Virus record (IMG/VR): IMGVR_UViG_3300042198_000079
Span: 1 to 64,000 of that record
Source: a virus
Direction: 5' to 3' (one strand)
DNA length: 64,000 bases
Shown here: piece after piece, positions 32,742 to 40,438 of the stretch
Position numbering within the stretch: the first letter of the stretch is position 1
How the letters are laid out: each line of letters opens with the position of its first letter
Notes under the pieces: generated by a model
The model's database searches: none
What the model was told of the DNA's origin: nothing
What the model saw: only the letters and a program-made list of their open reading frames with translations
Made by a program: the position numbers and the translations under genes

Positions 32742-33610
32742 TTTTCTTCCTCCAGAGCTTTTTGAAAATCGTCTAAATGGTTGGGCCATACATATTTCAA
32801 TATATTCTCAGTGTTCATATTTTTAAAAATATTTATCACTTGTTTTTTAGACAACTTAATTATTGGGTTGGCGAGTAGTCTGTCGATAAAAATATCAAAA
32901 TCAAATTTTTCTCTTGGTTTCAGAACTCTAAAATTATTTTTATTTAAAGATTTCGGTTTAAGATGGGAATATTGTTTTAAAAATTGCTTTGGTGTCAATC
33001 TAGTATATTTGGTATCTCTGTTCACATATTTATTTGGAGTGTCGTTAACCCATATTGCTTTTATAGAATTGTTGTTTAGTTCTCCTGTAAAGAGTGCTTG
33101 ATATTCTGACGAAAAATATAGAGATTGTGCTAACTCTGGTCTATCGCTATTTTTAATAGAATCATATTTGCTTTTTGATGCAATATTTCTAATTCTTAAT
33201 CTTTCATGTTCTCTTTTTTGATCATCGCCAAAAAAGAATTGTGCTGGTTGACCTTGGATGGTATGATTGCCCTCCGGCCAAACAGGTGCCTCTAGATCAG
33301 AAACTCTGGAGCTAAATTCTATTATATAATTTCCAAATTCTTTTACCGTTCCCAAATCTATACTTACGAATAAACCTTTTGGGTTGTTATCAGCTTCATA
33401 TGAATATATTCTTCTTGCTGTTTCCTTTCCGGTTAATCCAAAATCTAGGAATTCAAATAAATCACTTACTCTATTAAAACCGTGATATACTGTTATAACA
33501 TCTGAATCTTTTAGCGGTTCTAATTTATCAGTAGAAATATATGAACCATTTCGTTGTCGTCCAACTTTTATTGTTTTTGATTCTATTAGATAATTTTTAA
33601 AAGATATCAT
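32717..33610 (-). CDS. Packaged ADP-ribosyltransferase-like protein 2
   Basis: 297 residues. Leader MISFKNYLIESKTIK with LIE before Ser. The domain contains VITVYHGFNR (YHG near 42-44), FGLTG, then NPKGLFVSIDLGTVKEFGNYIIEFSSRV (about 94-121), which follows the ART pattern YHG, G-L-(Y/F)-(F/V), F/A-G, then a strand. A second half of about 150 residues (basic, with KQFLKQYSHLKPKS) is unassigned. ATTAAATA lies 6 bases before the ATG. It is upstream of and overlaps ART-like protein 1 and differs from it strongly, so this is not a recent duplication. The catalytic Glu is not identified with certainty. Confidence 0.6.
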   Translation of the reverse strand: MISFKNYLIESKTIKVGRQRNGSYISTDKLEPLKDSDVITVYHGFNRVSDLFEFLDFGLTGKETARRIYSYEADNNPKGLFVSIDLGTVKEFGNYIIEFSSRVSDLEAPVWPEGNHTIQGQPAQFFFGDDQKREHERLRIRNIASKSKYDSIKNSDRPELAQSLYFSSEYQALFTGELNNNSIKAIWVNDTPNKYVNRDTKYTRLTPKQFLKQYSHLKPKSLNKNNFRVLKPREKFDFDIFIDRLLANPIIKLSKKQVINIFKNMNTENILKYVWPNHLDDFQKALEEEKWKHLNNG

Positions 33611-33646
33611 TATAATTATTTAATATTATAAGAAGTTTAAATGTTT

Positions 33647-33925
33647 TCATTTTTTCTTACCGTATCCGCAATCTCTTGGACATTTCCCTCCACTGCACTT
33701 TCCATTACATTTCCATTTTCTTCTGGAAAGTTGATTAGGGCTGCATTTTCCTTTGTCTTTTATTCCGGCACTACGAGTACAATATCTAACGCCTTTACAA
33801 GTTCCGGGAGCGATTGTATAATCTTTGTGACCATGACTAACTGTTTTTCCTCCGCATTTTGTTTTCCACTTCTTTTTGGATTCGTTTAACATGGAATTTA
33901 AGTAATTGTTAAATTTTGTAAGCAT
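33647..33925 (-). CDS. Cysteine-rich packaged miniprotein, 92 residues
   Basis: Leader MLTKFNNYLNSMLNES (LNE before Ser at residues 13-16), then a very basic domain of about 75 residues with ten cysteines, including C-x-x-x-x-x-C, NGKCSGGKCPRDCGYG and RYCTRSAG. The cysteine spacing would suit zinc binding or disulfides. No acidic core or enzyme motif is seen. GATAAATA/AATAAATA boxes lie just upstream. I infer that the leader is removed in the prohead and the Cys-rich body is delivered into the host, perhaps as a nucleic-acid or protein binder. Confidence 0.7.
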   Translation of the reverse strand: MLTKFNNYLNSMLNESKKKWKTKCGGKTVSHGHKDYTIAPGTCKGVRYCTRSAGIKDKGKCSPNQLSRRKWKCNGKCSGGKCPRDCGYGKKK

Positions 33926-33977
33926 AATTATATTTATTTATCGAGATTAAAAAATAATTTTAATAATTTTGAACTTT

Positions 33978-34544
33978 TTATTTTGTCGTGACTTTATTAT
34001 AATCTGGATTACGTGCTTTTATTTCTTCTGTATTGTCTTCGTCTTCTATTACAAAACCTGCTCTAGTAATTGCGATTTTATTATTATTGATTCTTAAATT
34101 AATATTATCTTTTTTATCGAGTGACACAGAAGGTCTAGAAACAACAAACTGAGGATTGTGATTCATTCTGAAATGTTTCAATATTTCTATTCTTGTATTT
34201 CTTATAATTTCTAATTCATCTTTTCTGTCTTCCCTATCTTCGCATCCATTTAAATTTGCATCCATAGCCCAGAAAGTGTGATTTATTCTTGTGGATATTT
34301 CATATTTATCCAACTCCTTGTCGTCGGGATATAATTCAAATTCTATATGTACATGGTTCCTTCTGCGAGTTTTTCCCTTATATACAAATTTAGTATTTTC
34401 CTTTCTATTATTATCATTACCAAATATAACACATGAACCTGTTTTTTTAGTAACTTCTATATTAATTTTATTTGGTGTTTCAAATGTTGAAACATCAGAT
34501 TCATTTAACATGGAATAAAAATATTTGTTAAATTTTTCAAACAT
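33978..34544 (-). CDS. Packaged protein of a tandem paralog pair, copy A (188 residues)
   Basis: Leader MFEKFNKYFYSMLNESDVS with LNE before Ser. The body shares several blocks with the next gene upstream: CEDREDRKDELEIIRNTRIE, ILKHFRMNHNPQFVVSRP, INNNKIAITRAGFVIED and KARNPDY. A TCTAAATA box lies 5 bases before the ATG. No known domain. Both copies have the same block order, which points to duplication and divergence within the cargo set. Confidence 0.7.
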   Translation of the reverse strand: MFEKFNKYFYSMLNESDVSTFETPNKINIEVTKKTGSCVIFGNDNNRKENTKFVYKGKTRRRNHVHIEFELYPDDKELDKYEISTRINHTFWAMDANLNGCEDREDRKDELEIIRNTRIEILKHFRMNHNPQFVVSRPSVSLDKKDNINLRINNNKIAITRAGFVIEDEDNTEEIKARNPDYNKVTTK

Positions 34545-34612
34545 ATAGTTATTTAGATAAACCTATAAATAAAAATATAACACTGAGCTAACATAAAAAA
34601 TCATCTTCTTTG

Positions 34613-35182
34613 CTATACTTGTGTTTTATAATTTGGATTGCGAGCTTTTATTAAATGCGCGTTTTCTAAGTCATCTAAGATACTTTCCGGTTTATCTTCT
34701 ATTACAAAACCTGCTCCAGCAATTGCGGTTTTATTATTATTGACTCTTTTTAGAAAATCTCGTCTTTCTTCTTCACTCATTTGGAAAGCGGGTTTTGAAA
34801 TAACAAACTGAGGATTATATTTCGTTCTGAAATGTTTTAATATTTCTATTCTTGTATTTCTTATAATTTTTAATTCTTCTTTTCTATCTTCCTTATCTTC
34901 ACAATTTTCTAATGCATTAGAACCAACAGATCTATAAGCACCATTTATCATTGTAAATATTTCATATGTATCTGGTTCTTTATGTGTATCTAGTAAAAAT
35001 TTTACTATTATGTAATTACCTCTTTTAGTTTCTCCATCATAGAGGTAATACGTGCCATATAAATTTGTTTTTAATTCTATTTTTATTTCAATTTCATCTA
35101 ATATTGTATCATTTTCATCTAATATTGTAAATGTAGATTTATTAAAAAAAGACTTGAGATAATCGTTGAATTTTTTTAACAT
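34613..35182 (-). CDS. Packaged protein of a tandem paralog pair, copy B (189 residues)
   Basis: Leader MLKKFNDYLKSFFNKSTFT has the same aromatic pattern, but the cleavage triad is altered (FNK instead of L-x-E), so processing may be lost or may occur elsewhere. The body aligns with copy A through CEDKEDRKEELKIIRNTRIE, ILKHFRTKYNPQFVISKP and AIAGAGFVIED. A TTTAAATA box lies 5 bases before the ATG. Function is unknown. Confidence 0.7.
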   Translation of the reverse strand: MLKKFNDYLKSFFNKSTFTILDENDTILDEIEIKIELKTNLYGTYYLYDGETKRGNYIIVKFLLDTHKEPDTYEIFTMINGAYRSVGSNALENCEDKEDRKEELKIIRNTRIEILKHFRTKYNPQFVISKPAFQMSEEERRDFLKRVNNNKTAIAGAGFVIEDKPESILDDLENAHLIKARNPNYKTQV

Positions 35183-35229
35183 ATCATTATTTAAATTTTA
35201 ATCTTTAGACGAAGATTTGCTTCAACTTA

Positions 35230-35928
35230 TTAATGAGGATGTTCAGGAAATACCCTCAACACTATTGGATTGGACTTCGGATTTACTAATTTATCTTTAA
35301 GTTCTTCATCTTTACTTAACATATCGAAAAATTTTTTCCCTACAGGAGTTCTACTAGAAGTTTCTATTTTTTTTACTTTTGGATATTTTTGTATTACGCT
35401 TTTAATCATATTTTTTCCTATATCGTTTTTCTGCCATTTATCACGAACACTAATCATATCAATATAAAACAAATCTTCCGTGATATTTCCTTCTATCAAT
35501 CCTAAAATGTTTTTTTGTCCCTTTCTATCGTTATTCCAAACATCGGTTATTGGATTTCTTGATCCTTTAGGGACAATTTTATACGGAATTTTTCCTTCTT
35601 TTAATTCTTTTGCGGATTCCTCTGTTTTCATAAAATAGATAAGGGAATATCCTTTTGCAAAAAAACCGCTGTCCTCATCAATTCTAAAAAGAACTATATT
35701 TTTTTGTAACATCTCTGGTGTGCAATCTTTGAGGGCTATTTTTTTCCCCGATTCGTCATCGAAATATGCTTTTTTATTTTTACGATTAATATAAAAATCT
35801 GGCATTTCTAATAAAAATTGATTAATGTAATTGTTAAATTTTTCCATCATAAAAATCTCATTATTTTTATTAGAATTTTTTATTTTGTAATTATCGCCAA
35901 AAGGAGCGGTTCCTCTAAATGTTTTCAT
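35230..35928 (-). CDS. GNAT-like acetyltransferase with an internal cargo-type leader
   Basis: An ACTAAATA box lies 5 bases before ATG 35928 (MKTFRGTAPFG), so I use that start; translation from 35847 would begin directly with the leader MEKFNNYINQFLLEMPDF (LLE before Met). The C-terminal half shows a GNAT core: LFYIDMISVRDKWQKNDIGKN, then a helix, then KIETSSRTPVGKKFFDML, where the RDKWQKNDIGKN region fits the acetyl-CoA binding loop. I infer a packaged or expressed acetyltransferase. The substrate is unknown. Confidence 0.6.
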   Translation of the reverse strand: MKTFRGTAPFGDNYKIKNSNKNNEIFMMEKFNNYINQFLLEMPDFYINRKNKKAYFDDESGKKIALKDCTPEMLQKNIVLFRIDEDSGFFAKGYSLIYFMKTEESAKELKEGKIPYKIVPKGSRNPITDVWNNDRKGQKNILGLIEGNITEDLFYIDMISVRDKWQKNDIGKNMIKSVIQKYPKVKKIETSSRTPVGKKFFDMLSKDEELKDKLVNPKSNPIVLRVFPEHPH

Positions 35929-35984
35929 ATTATTATTTAGTATTAAAAACACAAAACACTAAATACTAAATACTAAATAATACT

Positions 35985-36344
35985 ATGTACGATTACTTAC
36001 GAGAAAGTTATTTGGAACAATTTAATCACGAAACTACTGTTAAAAGAGATTTAGATCTTCTTGTTAAAGAAGCACATCAATATTTTAACGGAAGTAAATA
36101 TTATACAAAACAATATAATTTCCTTTTAAAGAAAATGTTAGAAGGAACCAAATTTAATATGTTTAATGCTAGAGATTTGGGATATCAGACTATGGATATG
36201 ATAACTGAAGGAACCGCTTCTCGTATTAACGAAATCAACAAAAAGATATGGAATTATATCCACGAAAATATTGATAGTCCTTCTCGTAGACATGCATATT
36301 CGGAATGGTATAGAAATTTTAATGAAAGTTACACGATCTTATAA
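35985..36344 (+). CDS. Hypothetical protein, 119 residues
   Basis: A charged helical protein with many Tyr, starting MYDYLRESYLEQFNHET. An ACTAAATA box lies 6 bases before the ATG in a short direct repeat (ACTAAATACTAAATACTAAATA). The frame continues past its TAA with coding-like sequence broken by a second stop (see 36345-36632), so this may be the front part of a decayed longer gene. No family is recognised. Confidence 0.55.
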   Translation: MYDYLRESYLEQFNHETTVKRDLDLLVKEAHQYFNGSKYYTKQYNFLLKKMLEGTKFNMFNARDLGYQTMDMITEGTASRINEINKKIWNYIHENIDSPSRRHAYSEWYRNFNESYTIL

Positions 36345-36632
36345 GCTACGCAGAAAGAATTTGGCCGGGGTTTTGACAAATTCAAAGCCAAACTAGAAGA
36401 AATTATAAACTAATTAGGAGATAAAGAACAAGCAATAACCAAACTTGAGGAACTTAATATGTTGAGTTATGACCTAGAAGATTTAGAATTTTTCGCTAAA
36501 ACGCTTGGAGGTCATCGTGCAAGCGAACGGATATCAAACGCATATCAAATCCCACGAAATGAAGAAACGATAAAACAATATGCGGTGAACGAAATTTCAA
36601 ATTACGTTTTTAAAAAAGTGGTTAGGGGATAA
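36345..36632 (+). pseudogene. Coding remnant in frame with the preceding gene
   Basis: Directly after the TAA at 36342-36344 the same frame reads KEFGRGFDKFKAKLEEIIN, a TAA, then LGDKEQAITKLEELN and a stretch from ATG 36459 (57 residues, with TLGGHRASERISNAYQIPR) to TAA at 36630. The composition is protein-like and more GC-rich than the flanks. Two in-frame stops make a decayed gene the best reading; a short real gene from 36459 is possible. It overlaps the 3' end of the opposite-strand gene by 36 bases. Confidence 0.45.
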
Positions 36633-37046
36633 GCCAATTTCTTTGTTAAATAACTCGATATTTGTTATTGTTGATTTCAGCATTAAGCACTTTCCGCCCA
36701 TCCATACTTCTTTATTCTCAGTAATACGAGGAAAAGTTTTCGTATCATATAATTTAAATTTATTTCTTTGTGGGTCTAGGTAATTATTTAATATATCTAA
36801 CAGAGAGATTCCCGATAAAATTTCCTCTATGATTTTTAGGGCATCTTTGTCAAATATATAGGTATCTTTGTCAAATATATAGTGACTATTTCTTACGATT
36901 TCTTCTAACCGTTTTTTCATTATTTCATTTTCCTTAATCTTTAACAATATTTCATTAGTTTTTTCGATATTTTTTAAAAAATTTATTCTAAATTCGCTAT
37001 TATCTTTTTCATAAAATGAAGAACTACGAGCATTGTATGGAGACAT
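36597..37046 (-). CDS. Hypothetical protein, 149 residues
   Basis: Begins MSPYNARSSSFYEKDN, mainly helical and charged, with a 7-residue duplication YIFDKDT/YIFDKDA (21-bp direct repeat at 36841-36882). An AATAAATT box lies just upstream. The 3' end overlaps the remnant on the other strand. No domain or leader is recognised. Confidence 0.5.
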   Translation of the reverse strand: MSPYNARSSSFYEKDNSEFRINFLKNIEKTNEILLKIKENEIMKKRLEEIVRNSHYIFDKDTYIFDKDALKIIEEILSGISLLDILNNYLDPQRNKFKLYDTKTFPRITENKEVWMGGKCLMLKSTITNIELFNKEIGLSPNHFFKNVI

Positions 37047-37079
37047 ATTAATTTATTCTTATCTTCTATCGATTCTCTT

Positions 37080-37254
37080 AATATGAGACCATCAACAAAA
37101 TTATCAAACATCGGAAGACTATTCATAATTTATACTTATACGAAACAATCGAATATATAAAAAAACAGATTTGCCTCCTTCAAAACTCTTAGACGAAAAA
37201 CGCCCAAACGATGCGTTTTTAAAGATTGTGGATATGCTGTATGGAAAATTATAA
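37080..37254 (+). pseudogene. Short decayed coding remnant
   Basis: The last 95 bases read TDLPPSKLLDEKRPNDAFL then KIVDMLYGKL to a TAA at about 37252. The upstream sequence has protein-like stretches in other frames (SIDSLNMRPSTKLSNI, then HNLYLYETIEYIKK), as if two small frameshifts had broken one gene. This is the only content I see in the gap between the 149-residue gene and the prohead protease. Confidence 0.35.
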
Positions 37255-37255
37255 T

Positions 37256-37993
37256 CTAGACTAATTGATTTATAAATCTCAATACAGATTCAAACAAATA
37301 TTGGGTTTTTTCATTAGAATCTTTTGGAAGTTTTTCCAAGGCTTTTTCTAAATCATTATATGCATTTATAACTTCTCTAGTCTCGTCGAATTCTAGGATT
37401 CTGCCTTTTGATTCTAAGATTCCTTTAACAAAGGCAGAATGACATGACGGACTCGCCACCACATCCATAGCGACTAACTGAAAATCACTTACAATAGCTC
37501 CTCTAGAAGATTCGTCTATTTTTCCTAATGCTCTGGTGCTAACACCGAATCCCCCTCCCCCGTTTATAATACCTTTTAATATTTTGCCTTTTGGCGTTTC
37601 GGTTAAAACTCTTGATTCTCCTATATAAAGAGTAGATCCACTTTTTGAATTTTCTTCTTCTCTTAAATTTAAAATATATGCACATGCAGTTTTTAATGAA
37701 ACTTCTGTAGTTGGTGGGTGTTCTAGTGCTTGATAAGAAGTTTTTGTATTTATGGAATTTTCAGTGTACAATTTAACTTGTTCGCGAGCTTCGTTAGTTT
37801 TATAAATTCTACCGTTTCTATTTGCTTTGGCATTTCCTAATTCTATAGATCTTTCGTCATATGATTCTGCGTATGGTCCTTTTATTTTTAAAATTCTCGG
37901 CTCAGACGAATTTGATTGTTCAGTGATGATTTCAAAATCATCTCTAGAAAATCTAGGTTTCAAATCAATAACTAAATTAAACTTTTTATCCAT
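37256..37993 (-). CDS. 21: Prohead core protein protease, gp21-like
   Basis: 245 residues with the T4 gp21 layout: NRNGRIY at 58-64, the His motif YQALEHPPT (His92), TPKGKILKGII, the Ser motif GFGVSTRALG (Ser152), then VSDFQLVAMDVVASPSCHSAFV (about 168-189). In T4 this serine protease cuts scaffold, capsid and internal proteins after (L/I)-x-E, the same motif found at the ends of the leaders in this neighbourhood. TATAAATA lies 9 bases before the ATG. It is divergent from a leader-like gene at 38044. Confidence 0.9.
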   Translation of the reverse strand: MDKKFNLVIDLKPRFSRDDFEIITEQSNSSEPRILKIKGPYAESYDERSIELGNAKANRNGRIYKTNEAREQVKLYTENSINTKTSYQALEHPPTTEVSLKTACAYILNLREEENSKSGSTLYIGESRVLTETPKGKILKGIINGGGGFGVSTRALGKIDESSRGAIVSDFQLVAMDVVASPSCHSAFVKGILESKGRILEFDETREVINAYNDLEKALEKLPKDSNEKTQYLFESVLRFINQLV

Positions 37994-38002
37994 TATAGAT
38001 AT

Positions 38003-38010
38003 TATTTATA
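38003..38010 (-). promoter_or_regulatory. Late promoter for the prohead protease gene
   Basis: Minus-strand TATAAATA, 9 bases before ATG 37993. A rightward AATAAATA box for the gene at 38044 lies nearby. Confidence 0.65.
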
Positions 38011-38043
38011 TTAGTTTATATTAATAATCTAATAAATACACAT

Positions 38044-38523
38044 ATGTTGAACAAATTTAATAATTATTGTGAAACTTTTCTTGGAATTATTTGGAGAACA
38101 AACCGCGATGAAGACGAAAACGACTATCCAGAAGGTAGAGACGATAGAGAAGTCTTACCTAGTCAATGGTGGGGATTTTGGCTTTTGCCAGATGGAAAAC
38201 TAAGACCAGTAGGAATGATGCAACACCAAGAAGCGGGACGCGACATTTATAAAAAGATAAATCCAGAGGGACTCCATAAAGATGCTTTAAATGAAAAAGC
38301 AGAAAAATTAACAATTGTAGATTTTTTAAAAATGGGTTGGGCACTTTTAAGAATAGTAATAGATGGAAGTAATAATTATAAAACGATATTTTGTGATTAT
38401 GATAGTAGTAAAGGATTAGACAGTTTGCAAAATAAAGCATTAACGGGTTTACGGAAAGAATATAAAATATCAAAAATTATAGAAAAAGGAATAGTTCCAG
38501 AAAATGTATACGGGATAAAGTAA
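38044..38523 (+). CDS. Putative packaged protein, 159 residues
   Basis: The first residues MLNKFNNYCETFLGIIWRT match the aromatic part of the leaders (compare MLTKFNNYLNSML) but lack the L-x-E end. The body contains a Trp-rich patch QWWGFWLLPDGKLRPVG followed by HQEAGRDIY (about 41-70) and a basic helical C-terminus. An AATAAATA box lies 6 bases before the ATG. It is divergent from the prohead protease. Assignment to the cargo set is weaker than for the others. Confidence 0.6.
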   Translation: MLNKFNNYCETFLGIIWRTNRDEDENDYPEGRDDREVLPSQWWGFWLLPDGKLRPVGMMQHQEAGRDIYKKINPEGLHKDALNEKAEKLTIVDFLKMGWALLRIVIDGSNNYKTIFCDYDSSKGLDSLQNKALTGLRKEYKISKIIEKGIVPENVYGIK

Positions 38524-38542
38524 TAATATTTTTAATTATCGC

Positions 38543-38550
38543 AATAAATA
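38543..38550 (+). promoter_or_regulatory. Late promoter box, leaderless spacing
   Basis: AATAAATA with exactly 6 bases before ATG 38557. Confidence 0.65.
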
Positions 38551-38556
38551 TTATTG

Positions 38557-40395
38557 ATGTCTTCCTGTTCAGAATGTTCAACAAGTGCCGTAATTCCTCA
38601 AAGATCAGAGGAATATATTCAAGTTCTTCCCAACAATTGGGGGGGATCTGCTTATCTAGATTCTAGATTTAATAGTTATTCTGAAGTAGCACTATATATA
38701 AAGTATATGCTAGGATATCCACAAAGCACTGTGGAAATGAGCAATTCTCAGATTGCAATGTGTATTGACGAAGCACTTGATATTTTTACTAAACACTCTT
38801 CGCATTATACTACCGAATATATTGCTCTTTGGCCGAACTGGTATAAAAAAAATTGCGGTTTTGATTTAACACAAATACCAGAATTTTGTGGAAACTCTCA
38901 ACAATGTATTACATATACTACACAATCGTCAATAGTTACCAGCATTGAAATAGAGAAAAATAATTTAGGAACTGGATTTGCATATATTTCTGCAAAAGGA
39001 TTTAATCCTTTTGATTTTTGTTATGGAGACGAAACAGATACTAAAAATCCAAACAATCCAAACAATCCAAACTACGATCCAAGAAATCCTGTTGATATTT
39101 CCAAAAACCCAAAAGGAAATGATATAATTCTTTCATTTGACAAAAACAATCCTTGGAATTTCGATATTTGTGATGCAAATAGCATCAACATAATTCCCCT
39201 TTCGTCTGAAAATGTTCCTGCAACTACAATAGCACAAACTTCTGCTTATTTAGTTTTAAAAAATGGCAAAGGATATTTGTATAAAGATAAATCTTTTTTT
39301 GATCCTTGTCCGAATAATTGTATTCCTTTGTCTTCTTGGTGGAACTTTAATCTAAATACGGCAACACATATCGAATTTCCAGATTTGCCTAATTTTTGTT
39401 TAAATCAAACCTTATATCCTTTACAACATCATGAATATAGTTCAAAAGTTCCAATGTTTACTGTTTGTAATTCAGCAATGGATTCTGGAGGAGAACTTTT
39501 AACAAATGTTAGATTTGTTAGTAGTTGCCATGTTATACCGTCATTAACTGGAACACATTATTCCAATGAATTTTTAAATATAATTTCTTCAGAAAATGTA
39601 ATTTCAGGATCTGATATTTTTAATGATATAAAAAATAATATTACAAATGATTGGAAAAATACCGGATTGGGTATTGATTTTGAATTAAATTATTGTATAC
39701 CAGAAACACCGTGCAAAAGAAAATACGAAGTGTCTTTTGATAAAGTTACTGTGACAAAAAATTACGGGACGGTAAGCACTGAAGTATCGGGAACCATATT
39801 TGATCACGATCTTCAAAATAGAAGAAAGGTGAGAAGTATATCAAAAGTAGAGCCAAACTCATATGGAGGATTTGGTGGTTTGAATGCATATATTGGTGGT
39901 ATTTTTGGCGTGGAATATGTTATAATGAACCAAGTGTTTGGTTTTAATGCAATGGGCGGAAGAACCGGAGGAGGTAGTGTTGCATATAATTTATTCGACC
40001 ACAGTTTGATGATGAGTTTATTGGAAACAATGAAATATCAATTAACATATGTTCAATACGAATTTAATCCGAAAACACAATTTTTAAGAGTTTTTCCAGA
40101 ACCGTTTTCTTCGTTTAATAGTAATAAAGGGTATGTTGCAAGAATGCATGTAACTCAACCAATAAAAAATTTAATAAATGAACCTTGGGTTCGTGCATAT
40201 TCTCTTGCACTGTCTAAAATTATTTTAGGAAGAATACGTTCAAAATATTCAGGAGTGAATCTTCCTAATGGAATCACGATCCAAGGAACGGAATTAATAA
40301 CTGAAGGAAACGCAGAAAGAGATGCATTATTTACACAATTAGTAAGTCAGACTGGAGCAGATAAACGTCCTCCATTAGCATTTATGAGTTTATGA
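38557..40395 (+). CDS. Neck-like protein (gp13-type), 612 residues
   Basis: The N-terminal part (about 25-90) has LGYPQSTVEMSNSQIAMCIDEALDIF, a helical pattern typical of T4-like neck/structural proteins. The C-terminal 130 residues (AYSLALSKIILGRIRSKY, then GITIQGTELITEGNAERDAL) match the conserved end of gp13-like proteins in T4-like phages. A long insertion of about 300 residues with Cys pairs and Asn/Pro repeats (NPNNPNNPNYDP) makes it twice the T4 gp13 length. The following gene is gp14-like, which is the T4 order. The late box favours the ATG at 38557 over the TTG just before it. Confidence 0.6.
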   Translation: MSSCSECSTSAVIPQRSEEYIQVLPNNWGGSAYLDSRFNSYSEVALYIKYMLGYPQSTVEMSNSQIAMCIDEALDIFTKHSSHYTTEYIALWPNWYKKNCGFDLTQIPEFCGNSQQCITYTTQSSIVTSIEIEKNNLGTGFAYISAKGFNPFDFCYGDETDTKNPNNPNNPNYDPRNPVDISKNPKGNDIILSFDKNNPWNFDICDANSINIIPLSSENVPATTIAQTSAYLVLKNGKGYLYKDKSFFDPCPNNCIPLSSWWNFNLNTATHIEFPDLPNFCLNQTLYPLQHHEYSSKVPMFTVCNSAMDSGGELLTNVRFVSSCHVIPSLTGTHYSNEFLNIISSENVISGSDIFNDIKNNITNDWKNTGLGIDFELNYCIPETPCKRKYEVSFDKVTVTKNYGTVSTEVSGTIFDHDLQNRRKVRSISKVEPNSYGGFGGLNAYIGGIFGVEYVIMNQVFGFNAMGGRTGGGSVAYNLFDHSLMMSLLETMKYQLTYVQYEFNPKTQFLRVFPEPFSSFNSNKGYVARMHVTQPIKNLINEPWVRAYSLALSKIILGRIRSKYSGVNLPNGITIQGTELITEGNAERDALFTQLVSQTGADKRPPLAFMSL

Positions 40396-40425
40396 ATAAA
40401 ATATATTTTTGTTTTGTACAAAAAT

Positions 40426-40433
40426 AATAAATA
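40426..40433 (+). promoter_or_regulatory. Late promoter deciding a GTG start
   Basis: AATAAATA, 5 bases before GTG 40439; the upstream in-frame ATG at 40409 lies before the promoter. Confidence 0.7.
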
Positions 40434-40438
40434 TATTT

